Source of the DNA: Streptomyces sp. DSM 15324
GTDB lineage: Bacteria; Actinomycetota; Actinomycetes; Streptomycetales; Streptomycetaceae
Assembly: GCF_001514285.1 (NCBI RefSeq)
Contig: NZ_KQ949024.1
Coordinates: 192,380 to 256,379, forward strand
Direction of reading: 5' to 3'
Length of the DNA: 64,000 nucleotides
In this document: positions 1-8,290 of the stretch, in pieces
Layout: each line of letters starts with the position of its first letter
How positions within the stretch are numbered: position 1 is the first letter of the stretch
Translations under genes and position numbers: made by a program
Notes under the pieces: model-generated
What the model saw: only the letters and a program-made list of their open reading frames with translations
Told to the model about the DNA's origin: nothing
Databases searched by the model: none

Positions 1-236
1 CGACGCTGCCCTCCCGCGGGGCTCTGCGCTCCGGCCGTGGAGGCCGGACGGGACGCGCTGGACGCCTGGATCCGGACCACCGGCGCCTTCCACGCCGTCC
101 TCGGCCTCGACCGCGCCCTGCGCGACCCGGCCGCCCCGGAGCGCATGCTCGCCGCGCACGACAGCGGCGACCATCTGCACCCCGGGGACGCGGCTACGCG
201 GCGCACGCCGAGGCGGTCGGCCTGCGGCTGCTGTGA
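1..236 (+). pseudogene. C-terminal end of an SGNH/GDSL hydrolase, frameshifted, cut by the window edge
   Basis: The frame open at the left edge encodes the end of an SGNH/GDSL-type esterase. It contains WIRTTGAF and the family's last block with the catalytic Asp-x-x-His, read as DSGDHLHPGD at nt 160-189. Right after this block the reading frame turns into Arg/Thr-rich nonsense. The neighbouring frame instead gives GYAAHAEAVGLRLL and a stop at 234-236, which is the ending expected for the family. A single missing G near nt 190 explains this. It may be a real frameshift or a sequencing error. Substrate unknown; the N-terminal part is outside the window. Confidence 0.6.
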
Positions 237-266
237 GCGCCGGACGTGCGGCCCGGACCGGGCGGC

Positions 267-1046
267 CTAGACGTCGAGGTCGACGACGACCGGCGCGTGG
301 TCGGAGGCGCCCTTGCCCTTGCGCTCCTCGCGGTCGACGTAGGAGTCCTTGACGGCCTTCGCGAACGGTTCGTTGCCGTAGACCAGGTCGATGCGCATAC
401 CGCGGTTCTTGGGGAAGCACAGCTGGCGGTAGTCCCAGTACGTGAACGGATGGTCGTACTTCAGGGGCCTCGGGAGCACGTCGGACAGACCGGCCTCGCG
501 CAGGGCGGCCAGGGCGGCGCGCTCGGCCGGGGTGACATGGGTGAGGCCCTCGAAGGCGGCCAGGTCGTACACGTCGTCGTCCGTCGGCGCCACGTTGTAG
601 TCGCCGAGGACGGCGAACGGACGCCCGCCCGCCGCGTCGCCCGCGACGGCCGCCTTCAGGGCCTCGAACCACTGGAGCTTGTAGGCGTAGTGCGGGTGGT
701 CCACCTCGCGGCCGTTCGGCACGTACACCGACCAGACGCGGACCGGGCCGCAGGTCGCGGAGATCGCCCGGGGCTCGACCGAGCCCTCGTAGCCCGGGTC
801 GCCCGGCAGGCCCTTGACGACGTCCTCGATGCCCACCCGGGAGATCACCGCCACGCCGTTCCACCGGCCGGTGGCGTTGACCGTCGCCTCGTAGCCCAGC
901 TCGCGCAACTGGTCGAAGGGGAACTGCTCCTCGGCCAGCTTGGCCTCCTGGAGGCACAGCACGTCCGTGCCGCTGCTCTCCAGCCAGGCCAGCAGCCGCG
1001 GCAGGCGGGCGGTGATCGAGTTGACGTTCCAGGTCGCGATGCGCAT
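267..1046 (-). CDS. xth: Exodeoxyribonuclease III (AP endonuclease family)
   Basis: A 259-residue DNA repair nuclease of the exonuclease III/AP endonuclease family, acting on abasic sites and 3' blocked ends in the cytoplasm. The diagnostic motifs occur in order: TWNVNS at residues 5-10, LQEAK near 36 (metal-binding Glu), YVPNG near 111, GDYNVAP near 149, RIDLVY near 220, and the terminal SDHAPV with catalytic Asp-His. Length is normal for the family. I start at MRIATWNVNS (ATG at 1044-1046), preceded by a GGGGG stretch. An upstream GTG would add ten residues outside the family alignment. It is followed 30 bp upstream, on the same strand, by the MBL hydrolase gene. Confidence 0.95.
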   Translation of the reverse strand: MRIATWNVNSITARLPRLLAWLESSGTDVLCLQEAKLAEEQFPFDQLRELGYEATVNATGRWNGVAVISRVGIEDVVKGLPGDPGYEGSVEPRAISATCGPVRVWSVYVPNGREVDHPHYAYKLQWFEALKAAVAGDAAGGRPFAVLGDYNVAPTDDDVYDLAAFEGLTHVTPAERAALAALREAGLSDVLPRPLKYDHPFTYWDYRQLCFPKNRGMRIDLVYGNEPFAKAVKDSYVDREERKGKGASDHAPVVVDLDV

Positions 1047-1076
1047 GTCCCCCAACCTACCGGGCCCCACCGACAC

Positions 1077-1730
1077 TCACAGTGCCGTGCTCTCCCCGGC
1101 CGCCAGCCGCGCGTGCGGCGCGCCGCCGAGGGCGCCGATCTGGTTGTCGTAGATCGGGCGGGCGAGGTCGGTGAGCAGGGCGTCGTGGATGTCGTAGGCG
1201 CGCCGCGGCGCCACCTCGCGCACGTAGTCGATGACCTCGGAGATCTTGCTCCACGGGGCCATCACCGGGAGCATCAGCGTCTCGACGGACCGGTCGGGGA
1301 CGGTGAGGGCGTCGCCGGGGTGGAAGACGCGGCCGTCGTCGATCAGGTAGCCGACGTTGGTGATGCGCGGGATGTCCGGGTGGATGACGGCGTGCAGTTC
1401 GCCGTGGACCTCGACGTCGAATCCGGCCGCGCTGAAGGTGTCGCCGTGGCCGACGGTGTGCACGCGGCCCGGGAAGGCCGCCGAGATCTTCTCCGCGACC
1501 GCGCGCAGGGTCCAGATCTCCGTGGCCGGGTCGGCCTCCAGGGCCGCCCGCAGCCGCCCCTCGTCGAAGTGGTCCGGGTGCTCGTGCGTGACCAGGATCG
1601 CCTCGGCGCCCACCGCCGCGTCCGCCTCGCTGAACCCGCCCGGGTCGAGGACGAGCGTGCGCCCGTCCTTCTCCAGACGGACGCAGGAGTGGGCCTTCTT
1701 CGTGAGTTTCATGGTCGTCGTGCTCGTCAT
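1077..1730 (-). CDS. MBL-fold metal-dependent hydrolase
   Basis: A 217-residue metallo-beta-lactamase-fold protein of the small UlaG-like group. The zinc-binding signature THEHPDHF is near residue 48. A downstream His is in GELHAVIH, and an Asp in HPGDALTVP. The physiological substrate cannot be told from sequence. The ATG at 1730 is preferred because AGGGAGG lies about 10 nt upstream; the ATG at 1739 touches that sequence. The gene is on the same strand as xth and pcaL, 55 bp from pcaL, so it may be co-transcribed with them. Confidence 0.85.
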   Translation of the reverse strand: MTSTTTMKLTKKAHSCVRLEKDGRTLVLDPGGFSEADAAVGAEAILVTHEHPDHFDEGRLRAALEADPATEIWTLRAVAEKISAAFPGRVHTVGHGDTFSAAGFDVEVHGELHAVIHPDIPRITNVGYLIDDGRVFHPGDALTVPDRSVETLMLPVMAPWSKISEVIDYVREVAPRRAYDIHDALLTDLARPIYDNQIGALGGAPHARLAAGESTAL

Positions 1731-1785
1731 GGGATCCATCCTCCCTCGTCCGTCGTCCGTCCTCCTGCGGTCCGGGCGGCGCGGC

Positions 1786-3111
1786 TCAGTCGACCGGGGT
1801 GGTCTCCTCCCGGATGATCTGCTGGGCCACCCGGAAGGCGCTGTTGGCCGCCGGTACCCCGCAGTACACCGCCGCCATCAGCAGCACCTCCTTGATCTCG
1901 TCGGGGGTCAGGCCGTTGCGCAGGGCGGCCCGGGTGTGGAAGGCGAGTTCGTCGAGGTGACCGCCGGCGACCAGCGCGGTCAGCGTGACACAGGAGCGCG
2001 ACCGCCGGTCGAGGCCGGGGCGGTCCCAGATCTCGCCCCAGGCGTAGCGGGTGATGAACTCCTGGAAGTCCCCCGAGAAGTCGTCGGCCTGGGACAGCGC
2101 CCGGTCCACGTGTGCGTCCCCGAGGACCTCGCGGCGCACCTTCAGACCGGCGTCGTACGGGTCCGGACGGCCCATGACCTGCGCCGGCTCCTCGATCGGG
2201 GCGGGCGCGATCTCGGCGATGGCCACCGGCTGCGGCGGCGGGCCCGCGGTGGGGACCGGGGTCTGGGTCGTCACCGCGCGGACGGGGATGCCCGGCACGG
2301 CCGTCTGCCCGGTCGCGGACTCGTAGACGGGCTGCCAGGCCGTGGAGAAGTGCCGCACCAACAGGTCGGTGACGGCGGCGGGCTGCTCCACCGGGACCAG
2401 ATGGGAGGCACCGGGTACGACGGCCAGGCGGGCGTCGGGGATGCCGGCGACCAGGGTGCGCGCCTCGGCGGGCCCGGTCACCTGGTCGTCGGAGCCGACG
2501 AGCACGAGCGTGGGGACGCCGATCCGGGCGAGTTCGGCGCGGACGTCGAACGCGGCGAGCGCCTCGCACGCCGCGATGTAGCAGCCGGGGTCGGTGGTGC
2601 GCACCATCTGCACGGCCCACTCGGTGATGGCGGGCTGTGCCGCCGCGAAACCGGCCGTGAACCAGCGGTCGGGCGAGGTGCGGGCGATGGGGTCGAGCCC
2701 GTTCGTCCGCACGATCACCCCGCGCTGACGGAACTCGTCCGCGGTGCCGAACCTCGGCGAGGCGGCGATCAGCCCCAGCGAGGCGACCCGTTCCGGGTGA
2801 CGCAGTGCCAGTTCCACGCCGACCGCGCCGCCCAAGGCGCAGCCCGCGTAGCCGAAGCGCTGCACCCCGAGCCCGTCGAGGGTGGCGAGCAGCCGCTCGG
2901 CGAGATCGGACACGGAGCCGGCCGGATAGGCCGGGGCGCCGCCGTGACCGGGCAGGTCGTACCGGAAGATCCGCCACTGCTGGGCCAGTTCGGGGACCTG
3001 CCGGTCCCACATGTGCCATGTGGTACCCAGGGAGGGGCCCAGGATCAGGACGGGAGCCTCTTCTGGCCCGTCAAAGCGGTATTGCAGGGTGTTCGACGGT
3101 GTCTCACTCAC
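1786..3111 (-). CDS. pcaL: PcaL: 3-oxoadipate enol-lactonase fused to 4-carboxymuconolactone decarboxylase
   Basis: A 441-residue fusion for the protocatechuate branch of the beta-ketoadipate pathway. Residues 1-255 are an alpha/beta hydrolase (PcaD), with GYAGCALGGAVG as nucleophile elbow region and a late catalytic His in PGASHLVPVEQP. Residues 300-441 are an AhpD-like carboxymuconolactone decarboxylase (PcaC), with WGEIWDRPGLDRRSRSCVTL and ELAFHTRAALRNGLT. This fusion is known from streptomycetes and rhodococci. The start is GTG (3109-3111). Normally pcaL ends a pca operon. Here the upstream side is occupied by an IS110 transposase whose stop is only 32 bp away, so the gene is detached from any pca partner. 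Its first about 33 codons recur at 53.2 kb. Confidence 0.95.
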   Translation of the reverse strand: MSETPSNTLQYRFDGPEEAPVLILGPSLGTTWHMWDRQVPELAQQWRIFRYDLPGHGGAPAYPAGSVSDLAERLLATLDGLGVQRFGYAGCALGGAVGVELALRHPERVASLGLIAASPRFGTADEFRQRGVIVRTNGLDPIARTSPDRWFTAGFAAAQPAITEWAVQMVRTTDPGCYIAACEALAAFDVRAELARIGVPTLVLVGSDDQVTGPAEARTLVAGIPDARLAVVPGASHLVPVEQPAAVTDLLVRHFSTAWQPVYESATGQTAVPGIPVRAVTTQTPVPTAGPPPQPVAIAEIAPAPIEEPAQVMGRPDPYDAGLKVRREVLGDAHVDRALSQADDFSGDFQEFITRYAWGEIWDRPGLDRRSRSCVTLTALVAGGHLDELAFHTRAALRNGLTPDEIKEVLLMAAVYCGVPAANSAFRVAQQIIREETTPVD

Positions 3112-3143
3112 GCCTCAGACCCTCTCACGTATCACGGACGCCC

Positions 3144-4241
3144 CTATAACGCAGGGGCGCGGAAAACCGGTCTGACCAGGTTAAAGACCTCGCGGGCGGC
3201 ATACCGCTTGAGGCATCGGATGATCTCACGGCGGGTCTTGCCCTCCTGGGTGCGGCGTTCGCAGTACGCCTGGGTGCGCGGGTCGTGGCGCAGGCGGGTG
3301 AACACGATGCGGTGCAGGGCCGCGTTGGCCTGCCGGTCGCCGCCGTAGTTGAGCCGTCGCGTGACTCGCCGCCCGGAGGAGTACTCGATGGGGCTGACTC
3401 CGCAAAGGGCAGCAAAGGACGCCTCGGTGTTCAGCCGCTCGGGATTGTCTCCCATGGTGATCAGGAGAGTGACGGCGCTGTCCGGACCGATGCCCATCGG
3501 TACGAGCAGTTGCGGCGCGTGGCGTTCGACGAGTCGGGTCAGGCGTTGGTTCAGCGCATTGATCTGCCCGGTGAGCTGTTCGATGCGTTCGGCGAGCATG
3601 CGTAATGTCATGTGGGTGGCCTGGGCCACCGCTTCCTCGTCTCCCCCACCATCGGGTGGGCTGAGGGTCGCGCAGGTGCGGAACAGCTCGGCATTGCCCA
3701 AGCTCGACAACCGTTCCCGCAGTGCGGGATCGGCGATGACCAGGACGGCCTTGAGCTGGTTGATCGCCTGGGTACGGGCCTTGACCGCGGAGTCCTTGGC
3801 GAGCTTGAAGATCCGGGCGCTGTGCGCCGGACCGTCGCCGGACTTGGCCCGGGCCCGGGCACGACCGCTGAGCACGGCCCGCGCGGCGGCCTGCGCATCG
3901 AGCGGGTCCGACTTCCCCAGCAGCCGGCGGGCCGAGCGGTCGGGTCGGTTCACTTCGAACACCTGGATCTGCTGGGCGAGAAGGTAGCGGGACAGGCCCG
4001 CGCCGAAGGTGCCGGTGCCCTCCACACCGGCCCGGCGCACCGTACCGCGCTTGCGGGCCCACACGAGGAGCTGTCGGTAGCCGGCCGCCGTCGCGGGAAA
4101 GGACTCCGTTCCCAGGATCTTCCCGAGCGGGGAGATCACGGCGGCGACATGCACCTCGCCGTGCGTGTCCACGCCCAGGACGACCTCGCGCCGAACGGGC
4201 GGATCCGTGCTCGATGAGGTGCTGCGCTGTCGGGTCGTCAC
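3144..4241 (-). CDS. IS110-family transposase (DEDD recombinase)
   Basis: A 365-residue transposase with the IS110 architecture. The N-terminal RuvC-like DEDD domain has Asp in LGVDTHGEVH, Glu in GVEGTGTFGAG, and Asp residues in KSDPLDAQAAARA. The C-terminal transposase_20 domain includes VPMGIGPDSAVTLL and ALCGVSPIEYSSG. I start at GTG 4241, which has GGGAGG 9-14 nt upstream; the longer open frame upstream shows no family similarity. The C-terminus looks complete, so the protein may be active. IS110 elements lack terminal inverted repeats and none are seen. The element lies immediately upstream of pcaL, in the same direction. Confidence 0.9.
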   Translation of the reverse strand: MTTRQRSTSSSTDPPVRREVVLGVDTHGEVHVAAVISPLGKILGTESFPATAAGYRQLLVWARKRGTVRRAGVEGTGTFGAGLSRYLLAQQIQVFEVNRPDRSARRLLGKSDPLDAQAAARAVLSGRARARAKSGDGPAHSARIFKLAKDSAVKARTQAINQLKAVLVIADPALRERLSSLGNAELFRTCATLSPPDGGGDEEAVAQATHMTLRMLAERIEQLTGQINALNQRLTRLVERHAPQLLVPMGIGPDSAVTLLITMGDNPERLNTEASFAALCGVSPIEYSSGRRVTRRLNYGGDRQANAALHRIVFTRLRHDPRTQAYCERRTQEGKTRREIIRCLKRYAAREVFNLVRPVFRAPAL

Positions 4242-4830
4242 GATGGTTCGCCTCCCACATGCTGACGTGCTGGCTAGGGTGAATGGCACCGGCCTGCTCG
4301 GGCGGTCTGAACCGTGATGGCGCCTGGAACTCGGCAAGGCCCCTATTGGGACACGCCCTGTGGCTCGGTGACAGCAGAAGCCAGCCCGCAACGACGGTCG
4401 ACAAGCCTGTGACTGGACACTTCGGTCAAAGATCTCAAGAGTCAGACCCCCGTCCGGGACGGCATCGCGCAACCGTCGCATCGATCCCGGCGTATCGGCA
4501 TCTACCGACCACAGCCGGATGGCTTCGCCCGAACCAATGCCCAACCTGGCCGGAGCAGGCTGAGAATGAGTTGACTCCCCGCCCACTCGCGACCGGCAAT
4601 GACAGACAGCCGCCTGGGCCGCCTTACGGTCGCCCTCCATCGGCCATCGCACGAACGGCTTCGAGCCCTCATTCTGGTGCACGGTTGTCCGCAAGTCATG
4701 GCGCGGGCTGCCAAAGAGGCTGCCTAGCAACTCGGCAAAGGCACCGGCGAGTGCTTGGGAACTCGGTCTACTCGAGTAACGGGGAACAGCAGCACCGCAC
4801 GAAGGGGCGCCCGCGTGGAAGGCATGGCGC
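4242..4830. other. Non-coding side of the IS110 element; candidate bridge-RNA region
   Basis: No protein gene is supported in these 589 bases. The part next to the transposase start is the 5' non-coding end of the IS110 element. In the IS110 group this end is known to encode the bridge RNA that guides target choice. I cannot fold it reliably or place the outer IS end. The right part, nearer 4830, is probably the flank upstream of the broken ligase gene; GGAAGG at about 4818 is a plausible ribosome binding site for that gene. Confidence 0.35.
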
Positions 4831-4938
4831 ATGTGGGCGCTGCCGGACCCGATGCTCGCGGCCCCCGTCACCGACCCGGCGCCGCCCGATGGGTGGGCCG
4901 CCGAGGAGAAGTGGGACGGTTCTCCAGACACCTCGTGA
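4831..4938 (+). pseudogene. N-terminal piece of an ATP-dependent DNA ligase (piece 1 of 3)
   Basis: Thirty-five codons from ATG 4831, with GGAAGG upstream, encode the start of an actinobacterial ATP-dependent DNA ligase (LigC/LigD-like adenylation domain). The opening is MWALPDPMLAAPVTDP, and it reaches the nucleotidyl-accepting motif EEKWDG (Lys at residue 27 of the KxDG motif). Similarity ends right after this motif, at nt 4920, and the frame stops 18 nt later. The next part of the same protein is found at 6379. Everything between is inserted DNA with the SpoIIE phosphatase gene on the other strand. Too short for activity. Confidence 0.75.
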
Positions 4939-4944
4939 TGTCTC
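4922..4944. repeat. Left imperfect terminal inverted repeat of the 1.4-kb phosphatase insert
   Basis: Directly at the point where ligase similarity stops, the sequence reads TCCAGAC, then 10 nt, then TGTCTC. The reverse complement of 6354-6375 has TCCAGAC, then 9 nt, then TGTCTC. The two therefore form an inward-facing imperfect inverted pair. It is suggestive of a transposon end, but the match is partial. Confidence 0.45.
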
Positions 4945-4970
4945 ATTCGCGTTGGCACCGTTCACCCAGG

Positions 4971-6206
4971 TCACGACTGGTCCTTCGTGCGTGCGGCTGA
5001 GGCTTGCCGGGTGTCTGCGCCGCTGCTGACGTGCCGCTGGGTCTCCTGGGGGCCGTGCCAGTCCAGGCAGACGGCGGTGGCATCGTCTTCGAGCCGGCCG
5101 TCGGCGGCGTCCCGGACCGCGGACGTCAGCGCCAGCGCGGTCTCCCTCGGGTGCAGATTCCGGGTGCACCCCAGCAGGGCGGGCAGATCGACCTTCTCTC
5201 CGTGACGTTCGAGCATGCCGTCGGTGAACATGAGCAGACGGTCACCGGGCCGCAGGTCGAGGTCCTGCACACGGTACGGGTGGGGAGTCAGCTCAGACAG
5301 CCCGAAGGGATGGTCCACCTCGCAGGTGATCGTCTCCACAGCCCCGTCGCGCATGCGCAGCGGCCAGGGATGACCGGCGTTGACGAATTGGGCCCGCCCG
5401 GTATGGAGATTGATGCGCAGGAGCTGCCCGGTGGCATGACCGTGGCCGTGTTCGATCAGTGCCTGGTCTGCCCGGTGGGCCTGTTCGCCCAGGCCGGTGC
5501 CCGCCCGGCGGGCACCGCGCAGGGCGCCCACCAGGACCGTGGCGGCCAGGGCGGAATCCATGTCGTGGCCCATGGGATCGGTCACCGACACGTGCAAGGT
5601 GTCGCGGTCCACGGTGTAGTCGAAGGTGTCGCCGCTGAGGTCCTCGGAGGGCTCCAGGTTCCCGCACAGGGTGAACTGTGCGGCCTCGCACGACAGCGAC
5701 AGGGGCAGCAGCTGGTACTGGATTTCAGCTGCCAGGGTGGCCGGCTTGGACCGTTTGCCCCAGGTGTAGAGATCGGTGAAGCGGCCGTTGGCGATCACGA
5801 TGTAGGCCAGGATGTGGGCGGCTTCCCCGACTGCGTCGAGCACGTCCTCGCCAGGGCCGGTCGGCAGGAGCAGTTCCAGCAGCCCGATCGCATCCCCGCG
5901 GTTGGTGACGGGCACGATCACCCGCTGCCCCTCGCCGGTCGCGTCCTGATACAGGCGCTGGGTACGGATCACCTCCTCGTAGACACTGCCGAACAGGGGA
6001 ACCCGCTCGGCCTGCCGCCCACCTTGAGTGGGAGCGGTGGACAGCCGAGCCACCGCCTTCCCTGTCAGGTCCACGATGAGGAAAGAGACCTTAGTGGCCT
6101 CGAAACGCCGCCGCAGGTCCTCCGCGATCACGTCGACGGCGTCCGCCGGCGCCGCTGTCTCCGCTGCTGTCAGCAATCGGGTGAGCCCACTTTGTCCACC
6201 GCTCAC
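4971..6206 (-). CDS. SpoIIE/RsbU-type PP2C serine phosphatase
   Basis: A 411-residue protein. An N-terminal GAF-like sensor segment (about residues 1-150) is followed by a SpoIIE PP2C phosphatase domain (about 165-390). Metal and core motifs visible are [54 protein letters not shown] and [12 protein letters not shown]. Such proteins dephosphorylate anti-anti-sigma factors in stress partner-switching pathways; the partner here is not encoded nearby. A second copy of the same layout lies at 35707 and a PAS-GAF version at 50865. The gene is alone inside a ligase gene break between imperfect inverted repeats, which suggests it came in as cargo. Confidence 0.88.
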   Translation of the reverse strand: MSGGQSGLTRLLTAAETAAPADAVDVIAEDLRRRFEATKVSFLIVDLTGKAVARLSTAPTQGGRQAERVPLFGSVYEEVIRTQRLYQDATGEGQRVIVPVTNRGDAIGLLELLLPTGPGEDVLDAVGEAAHILAYIVIANGRFTDLYTWGKRSKPATLAAEIQYQLLPLSLSCEAAQFTLCGNLEPSEDLSGDTFDYTVDRDTLHVSVTDPMGHDMDSALAATVLVGALRGARRAGTGLGEQAHRADQALIEHGHGHATGQLLRINLHTGRAQFVNAGHPWPLRMRDGAVETITCEVDHPFGLSELTPHPYRVQDLDLRPGDRLLMFTDGMLERHGEKVDLPALLGCTRNLHPRETALALTSAVRDAADGRLEDDATAVCLDWHGPQETQRHVSSGADTRQASAARTKDQS

Positions 6207-6353
6207 GACCGCAGTCCCTTCCGCAACCCCCCACCAGCTTGGTAATAACCGCAGTGAGCGTCAATCCGTGAACAGTCACGCTCCGGCGTTCGCCCGCGGA
6301 CGGGGCCGCCACGGCTGCTCTGTACAAAAGCGGCTCGACGGGCCCATGTCCTA

Positions 6354-6375
6354 GGAGACACGCCAGAGTCTGGAT
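6354..6375. repeat. Right imperfect terminal inverted repeat of the phosphatase insert
   Basis: GAGACA, 9 nt, then GTCTGGA lies just before ligase similarity resumes at 6379. Read as reverse complement it matches 4922-4944 in its outer 7 and inner 6 bases. GATGG after this repeat resembles GACGG before the left repeat, a possible degenerate target duplication. Confidence 0.45.
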
Positions 6376-6378
6376 AAC

Positions 6379-6645
6379 GATGGCTGGAGAGCGCTGCTCT
6401 CTCTGGATGCCGGGCGTTTGGTGTTGCGCTCGCGCAGGGACAGGAACCTCGCACCCTCCTTCCCCGAGGTTCGTTCCGGGCACGGTCCAGCTGCCGACGC
6501 GACGGCCCTGGACGGCGAGCTGGTCGTACGGGAAATCCAGCAGGCTCGCCTTCGAGCGACTCCAGGGTCGCCTCCAGCGGCGCGGTGCCGGCGCTGCCCG
6601 GCTCGCCGAGCAGTGGCCCGCCCACTTCGTTACTGGAGTACGCGC
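6379..6645 (+). pseudogene. Middle piece of the ATP-dependent DNA ligase (piece 2 of 3, frameshifted)
   Basis: From GATGGCTGG the frame reads DGWRALLSLDAGRLVLRSRR, then LAPSFPEVRSG and ATALDGELVV. These are the residues expected directly after the KWDG motif at 4909-4920. Near 6535 the frame shifts by one base and continues as RLAFERLQGRLQRRGAGAA and EQWPAHFV, ending at about 6645. The next family residues (AFDLLRLAGTDTTRWPY) are found 24 kb away at 30459. So the gene was split again here, directly next to the tyrosine recombinase gene. Confidence 0.75.
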
Positions 6646-6710
6646 AGGTTCCTGGGGGGACTCTGAGTGCGATCGCTTGCGTCTTAGCAGGCCGGAGACC
6701 TGTGTTCGAC

Positions 6711-7946
6711 ATGTCCCTCCGTGGCTGGATTTTCCGTAGAAACTCGCAGAATCCGCGAGTGGCACTCGTAATCTGCGTGATCGTGGATGAATCCGGAACC
6801 CGTCGCGTAACGGCGGTGCTAAGGCCGACGGACGAGCATGGCGGGGCCGGTCTGGCTGAGGTCTTCCAGCTGCATCGTGTTCGAGGCGAGCGGACTGGGA
6901 TGTCGGAGCGGGACTACTTCTTCGACACGCTCGCCGAGTACCAGTGGGCGCGCGATGCCGCAGGCTTGGTGCCGGAATCGGTCGACAAGCTCGTGAAGCC
7001 CGTGATCGAAATCTGTGAGTACCTGGATCTCGCACCGTGGCGCCTGCAGCCGCGGGACCTGGACCGCTACTTCGCCGGACCGGGCAAGCGGGCGCGTTCC
7101 ACCGTGCGCAGCAAGATCAACTGTATCGACGGGTACTTCGCGTTCCTTGAGCAACGGTATGCCGGTGAGATCAGCCGTCGTTTCGGCGTGGTCGTGGAGT
7201 CACCCGTCGATCCGTTCAACCGGCCACGCCACCGTGGCGACTTCGGGCTGCGGGTGCCGCCGTCGCAGCAGGCCATGCGCGAGTTCTTCGCCGCGTGGCG
7301 GCGTGCCCTGCCGCAGGCGCGCAAGGAGGCGGTCGCGTGCCGCGACTATGTCATGGCGAAGATCGCCTATTTGTCGGGGGTACGGGCGGCGGAACTGTGC
7401 GGGGTGTGCATGCGCGATGTGCACTGGGAGTCGGGCCAGTGGGGCCGCTTCCTCGTGCAGGGCAAGGGAGCCCGCGGGTCAGGGCCACGGCAGCGCGAGG
7501 CCTTTATGTTCGAAGAGGGGCGGGAACTGCTGTGGTGGTACGTGGAGGAGGTGCGCGGGTTGTTCCGCGATGACCCTGAGCACCCCTCGGCGCCACTATT
7601 CCCCTCCGAGCGGTTGCCCGTTGCGGTGGCAGCGCTGAACATGCCGGTCGCACCGAAGATGGTGCCCTCGACGTTCCGACGGGCGCTGAGGACGGCCTCG
7701 GCAGCACATCTTCCCGGCCCGGTGGATGAGTTGTTTCCTCATTTGCTGCGTCACGCGTGCGCGACGCACAACTATGAGCGGGGGATGTCGCTGTGGGAGG
7801 TGCAGCGATTGCTGGGCCACTGGTGGAGTACGACCACGGTCCGGTATCTCCTGACAGCGCAAGGCGATCCGGAACAGGCGGCGCGGCGGGCGTCGGCCGA
7901 ACGGGCAGGGCAGCGGCTGGTGGCAGACACAGGGAGCCTTCGGTGA
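6711..7946 (+). CDS. Tyrosine recombinase/integrase, first gene of a recombinase trio
   Basis: A tyrosine recombinase of up to 411 residues. The N-terminal SAM-like core-binding domain is around residues 65-150. The catalytic domain keeps the full set: Arg in LSGVRAAELCGV, Lys in VQGKGARG, His-x-x-Arg in HLLRHACATH, His in LLGHWW and the nucleophile Tyr in TTVRYLL. The start is uncertain. ATG 6711 is used, but in-frame GTG codons at 6777 and 6783 fit the family length as well. It overlaps the next gene by four bases (GTGA), implying coupled translation. It sits directly at the left end of the 24-kb insertion in the ligase gene, the usual place for an integrase. Confidence 0.88.
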   Translation: MSLRGWIFRRNSQNPRVALVICVIVDESGTRRVTAVLRPTDEHGGAGLAEVFQLHRVRGERTGMSERDYFFDTLAEYQWARDAAGLVPESVDKLVKPVIEICEYLDLAPWRLQPRDLDRYFAGPGKRARSTVRSKINCIDGYFAFLEQRYAGEISRRFGVVVESPVDPFNRPRHRGDFGLRVPPSQQAMREFFAAWRRALPQARKEAVACRDYVMAKIAYLSGVRAAELCGVCMRDVHWESGQWGRFLVQGKGARGSGPRQREAFMFEEGRELLWWYVEEVRGLFRDDPEHPSAPLFPSERLPVAVAALNMPVAPKMVPSTFRRALRTASAAHLPGPVDELFPHLLRHACATHNYERGMSLWEVQRLLGHWWSTTTVRYLLTAQGDPEQAARRASAERAGQRLVADTGSLR

Positions 7947-8281
7947 AATGGAATCTGCGCTGGGTGGCGGCGCGGCAGGACATCTGGCGTCCGACGGACT
8001 TGCTGGTGGCTTTTCGACGGGTTGGCTTCCACCCGTCGTTGAGCAAAGTGTCCGCCTTGTGGGGCGGCACGCCGGTCACGGTGCGGCTGGAAGACCTGGA
8101 TCTGATCTGTCAGGCACTGGGATGCACGGTGGCCGATCTCCTGGAGGCCGAACCGGCCGCCACCGGCGCTGGGGAGGCGGGGGTAATTACCCGGGCGGCC
8201 GCAGGTGAAGAAGGCGGCTCTGGCCCGGTGCGTCCGATGCCGCGACGCGATGGCCCGCGACGCCTGCAGCCCCCGAACTGA
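7943..8281 (+). CDS. Small Cro/C1-type helix-turn-helix protein of the recombinase trio
   Basis: A 112-residue protein starting at GTG 7943, inside the stop of the integrase gene. Residues about 15-62 form an XRE-like HTH (HTH_26 type), including FHPSLSKVSALWGGTP, RLEDLDLICQALGCT and VADLLEAEP. The tail is Gly/Pro/Arg-rich and looks disordered. It is likely a DNA-binding regulator or directionality factor for the neighbouring recombinases. It is not evidently an antitoxin, because no toxin is adjacent. Ten bases separate it from the next gene of the set. Confidence 0.75.
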   Translation: MKWNLRWVAARQDIWRPTDLLVAFRRVGFHPSLSKVSALWGGTPVTVRLEDLDLICQALGCTVADLLEAEPAATGAGEAGVITRAAAGEEGGSGPVRPMPRRDGPRRLQPPN

Positions 8282-8290
8282 GCCGCGCGA

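Noticed and set aside
246..1817. Long plus-strand frame of 523 codons over xth and the MBL gene
   Set aside because: It is the GC-driven shadow of two clear minus-strand genes; its protein is Val/Gly/Arg-rich with no family pattern.
4242..4958. Apparent N-terminal extension of the IS110 transposase to 604 residues
   Set aside because: The added 239 residues lack family similarity, lie antisense to the ligase piece, and a good ribosome binding site precedes GTG 4241.
7943..8281. XRE-type gene as antitoxin of a toxin-antitoxin pair
   Set aside because: Neighbours on both sides are recombinases and no toxin-like small gene is present.
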